From Bryobacterales bacterium (GTDB lineage Bacteria > Acidobacteriota > Terriglobia > Bryobacterales > Bryobacteraceae), in assembly GCA_003164075.1 (NCBI GenBank), contig PLRZ01000166.1, positions 26,316 to 33,421 of the forward strand: 7,106 nt of DNA. Direction: 5' to 3'. Below the pieces are notes generated by a model. It was not told the DNA's origin. It saw only the letters and a list, made by a program, of their open reading frames with translations, and made no database searches. A program made the translations under genes and the position numbers. Shown piece by piece: positions 4,060 through 7,106 of the stretch. Every line of letters begins with the position of its first letter. Positions within the stretch are counted from its first letter, which is position 1.

Positions 4060-5313
4060 GTGCCTGTCGACCTTTTTCGCCGTTGGATCCAGCTCATCCG
4101 CCCCCAGGATCTGGTGTGGCTGGTGGTTTTTGCCCTCGCGCTGGTCAGTTGCGAATACGGCGACGCATTCGAAATCGCACCGCTGGTGGCGCTTGGCATC
4201 GCTCAGATTCTGGAGCCTAAGGTGCCTGCCACCCCGACAACCGGGAGCCGGCTCTTCTGGATCGTGCTGAAGCTGGCTTTGAGTTTCGTGTTGATTGGCT
4301 ATGGTGGCGGCATCAACAGCCGGTATTGGCCGGCATTGCTGCTGCCGGTGGTGTCGGCAGCCACCACGTTCGGTTTCCTGGGCGCCATGGTTTTCACTCT
4401 GCTGACCTGCGCGGCGTACCTGGTATTTCTCAGCTTTGTGACGGCGGCCAAACCCGTCACTGTCGACCTGGAACTGCGCCTGGTATGTCTGATTGTCACC
4501 GGCAACCTGGCCAACACTCTGGCGCAGGACCTGCGCGTGCAGTCGGAAAAGCACCGCCGCGCGGCGGAGCAACTCGTGGACGCCAACCTGCACCTTCGGC
4601 AGGCCGAGGAGGCCGTGCGCCGTTCCGAGCGGCTGGCGGCGCTGGGCCAACTCACCGCCGGACTGGCTCACGAGCTGCGCAATCCGCTGGGCACCATCAA
4701 AGCGTCGGCGGAACTGCTGCAGCGCAACGTCAGCGCCGAAAATGAAGTCAGCCGGGAAATGGCCGGCTTCATCGCCTCCGAAGTGGACCGCACCAACTCG
4801 CTGGTCACGCGCTTCCTGCAATTCGCCCGCCCGCTGGAGTTGCGCCGCGACAATGCCGACCTGGGCCGGACGCTCGACCGCGCCATCGCCCAGGTGGAAC
4901 GCGAAGCCAAAGGAGCGGCCATCTACAAGAACTACGCGCCCGAGATTGCGCCCTTCCCCTTCGACGCCGAACTCATGGAACGCGTCTTCTACAACCTGAT
5001 TCTCAATGCCGTACAGGCATCGCCCGCGGGCGGAGCGGTCAGCGTGAAAACGCGTCCGGCCGCGGGAGCCGTGGAAATCGCGGTGATCGACCGCGGCGTG
5101 GGCATCGAGCCCCAACAGCGCGACTCCATCTTCAATCCCTTCTTCACCACCAAGCCGGAGGGCGTGGGCTTGGGGCTGGCCATCGTTTCCAAGATCGTCG
5201 ACGAACACGGCGGTAAGATAACAGTGGAGAGCGATCCGGGGAAGGGCAGCGTGTTCCACGTGCGGTTGCCGAACTCGGGCGAACTCCCCTCCGCACCGGC
5301 GGGTTCCACATGA
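4060..5313 (+). CDS. Membrane-bound NtrB-type sensor histidine kinase
   Basis: Autophosphorylates on His and passes phosphate to the NtrC-type regulator encoded next. 417 aa from GTG 4060. Residues about 18-155 hold roughly six hydrophobic segments (near 18-34, 38-52, 66-84, 89-107, 109-128, 138-155) with almost no loops, so the input domain is the membrane itself and not a periplasmic sensor. A charged coiled coil follows (about 156-192). HisKA domain: LGQLTAGLAHELRNPLG with phosphoacceptor His204. HATPase: N box NLILNAVQA (Asn316), G1 box DRGVGIEP (344-351), F box FNPFFTTKPEG (358-368), G2 box VGLGLAIV (369-376), all intact. The frame is open upstream to 3784, but that stretch is antisense to the toxin gene and has no kinase features; GTG 4060 is the only reasonable start after the promoter. 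The stop overlaps the regulator's ATG (ATGA). The signal sensed is unknown. Confidence 0.93.
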   Translation: MPVDLFRRWIQLIRPQDLVWLVVFALALVSCEYGDAFEIAPLVALGIAQILEPKVPATPTTGSRLFWIVLKLALSFVLIGYGGGINSRYWPALLLPVVSAATTFGFLGAMVFTLLTCAAYLVFLSFVTAAKPVTVDLELRLVCLIVTGNLANTLAQDLRVQSEKHRRAAEQLVDANLHLRQAEEAVRRSERLAALGQLTAGLAHELRNPLGTIKASAELLQRNVSAENEVSREMAGFIASEVDRTNSLVTRFLQFARPLELRRDNADLGRTLDRAIAQVEREAKGAAIYKNYAPEIAPFPFDAELMERVFYNLILNAVQASPAGGAVSVKTRPAAGAVEIAVIDRGVGIEPQQRDSIFNPFFTTKPEGVGLGLAIVSKIVDEHGGKITVESDPGKGSVFHVRLPNSGELPSAPAGST

Positions 5314-6659
5314 AAAAGCGCATCCTGGTAGTGGAAGACGAAGAAAAACTGCGCCGCGTGATCGAGCTGCAACTGGTCTCGGCCGGCTTCGACGTGGACA
5401 AAGCGGCCACCGCCGAGGACGGGCTCAAGATCGTGGACCGGGCCGACATGGTGCTCACCGATCTGAAGCTGCCCAACATGGACGGTTTGCAGTTCCTGGG
5501 CTTGATCCGCCGGCAGAACTCGCAGGTGCCGGTGGTGATGATGACGGCCTATGGCACGGTGGAGACCGCGGTGGAATCCATGAAGGCGGGGGCCACCGAT
5601 TTTCTGCTCAAGCCGTTCTCGCTCGATCACCTGATGCAGGTGGTCCACAAAGCGCTCGAAATGCGCGCCCTGCGCGATGAGAATCGCCAGCTCAAGGCGG
5701 AACTGGGACGGCGCTACGAGTTCGACAATATCATTGGCCGCAGCCCCGCGATGCAGGAAATCTTCGACACCATCGAGCGGGTGGCGCCTACCCGTGCTAC
5801 CGTACTGCTGGCCGGCGAGAGCGGGGTGGGCAAAGACCTGGTGGCCCGCGCCATCCACTTCCATTCGCCGCGCCGCGACCGGCCGCTGGTAAAGATCAAC
5901 TGCACCGCCATCCCCGAAAACCTGATGGAGAGCGAATTATTCGGCTACGAGAAAGGCGCGTTCACGGGCGCCAACACCACCAAGCCGGGCAAATTCGAAC
6001 AGGCCGACACCGGCACGGTCTTTCTCGACGAGATTGGCGACGTTCCGGGCCCTATCCAGGTGAAGCTGCTGCGCGTGCTGCAGGAGCGCGAATTCGAACG
6101 CCTCGGCAGCAACGTGACGCGCCACATCGACGTGCGCGTGATCGCGGCCACCAACCAGGACCTGCGCGCGGCGCTGGAACAGGGAACCTTCCGCCAGGAT
6201 CTGTATTACCGCCTGAACGTGGTGCCGCTGAACATTCCGTCGCTGCGCGAGCGCAAGCAGGACATTCCTTTCTTGGCCAACCATTTCGTGAAGAAGCTCG
6301 CGCCCGATGCGGGATGCCGCGTGGAATCCATCACCGACGCCGCCATGGAGAAGCTGACGGCCTACCATTGGCCCGGCAACGTGCGCGAACTGGAGAACGT
6401 GATCGAGCGCAGCCTGGTGATGGCCAAAGGCACGGCGCTGGACGCCGCGGACATCAAACTGGAGAGTGCGCCGCGGGTGAAACCGCAGAACGAGACGCAT
6501 TTTCTGCCCGAAGGAATGAGCCTGGATGCCTATGAGCAGGAGATTATTCGCGAGGCGCTGCGCAGGGCCGACGGCAATAAGAGCCAGGCCGCGCGCATGT
6601 TAGGGCTCACGCGAAATGCGCTGCGCTACCGGCTGACGCAGATGGGCCTGGAATCGTAG
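5310..6659 (+). CDS. NtrC-family sigma-54-dependent response regulator
   Basis: An enhancer-binding activator that opens sigma-54 promoters when phosphorylated. 449 aa in three domains. Receiver about 3-120: acidic pocket Glu9/Asp10/Glu11, phosphoacceptor Asp51 (VLTDLKLPNMDG), switch Thr79 and Lys101 in LLKPF. AAA+ domain about 140-370: Walker A GESGVGKD (169-176), sigma-54 loop GAFTGA (216-221), Walker B VFLDE with Asp240/Glu241, then sensor motifs including AATNQDLR and WPGNVRELENVIERS. Fis-type helix-turn-helix at 422-449, NKSQAARMLGLTRNALRYRL. All catalytic residues are present, so it should be a true ATPase activator. Length is typical. Its ATG overlaps the kinase stop by 4 bases and no strong ribosome site precedes it, so translation is probably coupled. 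No sigma-54 promoter was found in this window; targets are elsewhere. AtoC/ZraR/NtrC subgroups cannot be separated from sequence alone. Confidence 0.96.
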   Translation: MKKRILVVEDEEKLRRVIELQLVSAGFDVDKAATAEDGLKIVDRADMVLTDLKLPNMDGLQFLGLIRRQNSQVPVVMMTAYGTVETAVESMKAGATDFLLKPFSLDHLMQVVHKALEMRALRDENRQLKAELGRRYEFDNIIGRSPAMQEIFDTIERVAPTRATVLLAGESGVGKDLVARAIHFHSPRRDRPLVKINCTAIPENLMESELFGYEKGAFTGANTTKPGKFEQADTGTVFLDEIGDVPGPIQVKLLRVLQEREFERLGSNVTRHIDVRVIAATNQDLRAALEQGTFRQDLYYRLNVVPLNIPSLRERKQDIPFLANHFVKKLAPDAGCRVESITDAAMEKLTAYHWPGNVRELENVIERSLVMAKGTALDAADIKLESAPRVKPQNETHFLPEGMSLDAYEQEIIREALRRADGNKSQAARMLGLTRNALRYRLTQMGLES

Positions 6660-6664
6660 GCTCG

Positions 6665-7015
6665 CTAGCAGAGGCAGACGCGCTGGTTCGAGAGACTGAG
6701 GCTGCCGGCGAGAAATCGATTGACGGCCTCGTCGATGGAGTGGGGGGCCTCCAGCACCAGCGGCTCGATGCCATTGGCGGCGAGGACATCGGCCGCGCCC
6801 TGGCCGATGCCGCCGCAAATCACGGCGTTAGCCCCGGTCAGCATTTCCACGAAGCCGGCGTGGTTCCCGCAGGTGTCCGTGGGACGGCTGCGAAAGGTGC
6901 CGGAAGTGATGGCGCCGTCCTGAACTTCCAGGATCAGAAAGGCGGTGCTGCGGGCCAGGTGGTCGCAAACGGAGATGCCATCAATGGTGGCGATGGCGAT
7001 TCGGGTAGGAGTCAT
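6665..7015 (-). CDS. Stand-alone NifX/NafY-like protein (dinitrogenase iron-molybdenum cofactor family)
   Basis: 116 aa with the single-domain fold of PF02579: RIAIATIDGISVCDHLARS at 5-23 (usual form IA(V/I)A..DG..V..HFGR), strand AFLILEVQDG at 25-34, VICGGIGQGAADVLAANGIE at 65-84 (hallmark GGIG.GA), and the closing helix SIDEAVNRFLAG. In nitrogen fixers this family carries iron-molybdenum cofactor precursors; free-standing homologues in non-fixers have no settled role. It has Cys17, Cys49, His52, Cys67 and a C-terminal Cys-Leu-Cys end (114-116) that could bind a metal or cluster. The glycine of the usual HFGR is Ala21. No nif genes are nearby. It converges on the activator gene, stop to stop, 5 bases apart. 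No clear ribosome site precedes the ATG at 7015. Confidence 0.85.
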   Translation of the reverse strand: MTPTRIAIATIDGISVCDHLARSTAFLILEVQDGAITSGTFRSRPTDTCGNHAGFVEMLTGANAVICGGIGQGAADVLAANGIEPLVLEAPHSIDEAVNRFLAGSLSLSNQRVCLC

Positions 7016-7023
7016 GAAACTTT

Positions 7024-7052
7024 AAGGTAACTCATGGCGCGCCCGGGCGCAA
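7024..7052 (-). promoter_or_regulatory. Weak candidate promoter of the NifX-like gene
   Basis: On the minus strand TTGCGC (7052-7047), a 17-base spacer, and TACCTT (7029-7024). The RNA start would be about 7017, one or two bases from the ATG, again implying a leaderless message. The spacer contains the perfect palindrome GCGCCCGGGCGC (7039-7050, overlapping the -35). The remaining bases to 7106 show nothing else that I can support. Confidence 0.3.
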
Positions 7053-7106
7053 AAGGGTGCTTACACGGTATCGGGAGGCACGTCTCTGAACGACCGCTCC
7101 CTCGCG

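Noticed and set aside
3918..4199. N-terminal extension of the toxin frame
   Set aside because: It crosses the toxin promoter and the start of the divergent kinase; the family begins at the residues just after GTG 3917.
4054..5259. 401-codon minus-strand open frame opposite the kinase
   Set aside because: Shadow of a high-GC gene; the translation is low-complexity and rich in Arg, Gln, Gly and His with no domain.
7039..7050. Palindrome GCGCCCGGGCGC as an operator
   Set aside because: In a GC-rich genome such a palindrome is common and no regulator is indicated; mentioned only with the weak promoter.
7061..7106. 3' end of another minus-strand gene ending TAA at 7063-7061
   Set aside because: Only ~14 codons are visible and they match nothing that I recognise; two frames are equally open here.

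Overview
The window looks like a piece of a GC-rich chromosome from a soil-type Acidobacteriota, most likely Bryobacterales/Solibacterales. This is an inference. It rests on a TonB-type outer-membrane receptor with an N-terminal carboxypeptidase-regulatory-like domain, a CACAGAG-type intergenic repeat, many GTG/leaderless-looking starts, and a six-domain ribosomal protein S1. No rRNA, tRNA, CRISPR array or complete mobile element is visible.

Layout. (1) 1-419, minus: the N-terminus of an outer-membrane receptor that runs off the left edge. (2) 411-502: a divergent control region with a strong sigma-70-type promoter for the receptor, a perfect 16-bp palindrome of the TTAGG/CCTAA type recognised by DtxR/IdeR regulators, and a second, degenerate copy. 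(3) 491-1315, plus: a DtxR/MntR-family metal-dependent repressor. (4) About 1180-1532: repeat-rich sequence that supplies the odd C-terminal tail of the repressor and reaches exactly to the stop codon of the next gene. (5) 1533-3242, minus: rpsA. (6) 3307-3917, minus: a BrnT-type toxin and a CopG-type antitoxin, overlapping by ATGA, with a strong promoter carrying a palindrome in its spacer. (7) 4060-6659, plus: a membrane histidine kinase and an NtrC-type sigma-54 activator, again overlapping by ATGA. (8) 6665-7015, minus: a stand-alone NifX/NafY-like (dinitrogenase cofactor family) protein, convergent with the activator and 5 bases from it. The last ~90 bases hold its upstream region only.

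How the parts work together. The receptor/repressor pair looks like a self-contained metal-responsive uptake unit: the metal-loaded repressor would bind the palindrome over the receptor -10 box and start codon and, through the second site, its own start. The kinase and activator form a complete two-component system, but no sigma-54 promoter was found in the window, so its targets lie elsewhere. The toxin-antitoxin pair sits between rpsA and the kinase and is bracketed by a 12-bp direct repeat, which hints at later insertion between two housekeeping/regulatory genes. The observations most worth checking are the DtxR-type operator pair, the repeat-derived tail on the repressor, the split sixth S1 domain of RpsA, and the direct repeats around the toxin-antitoxin module.
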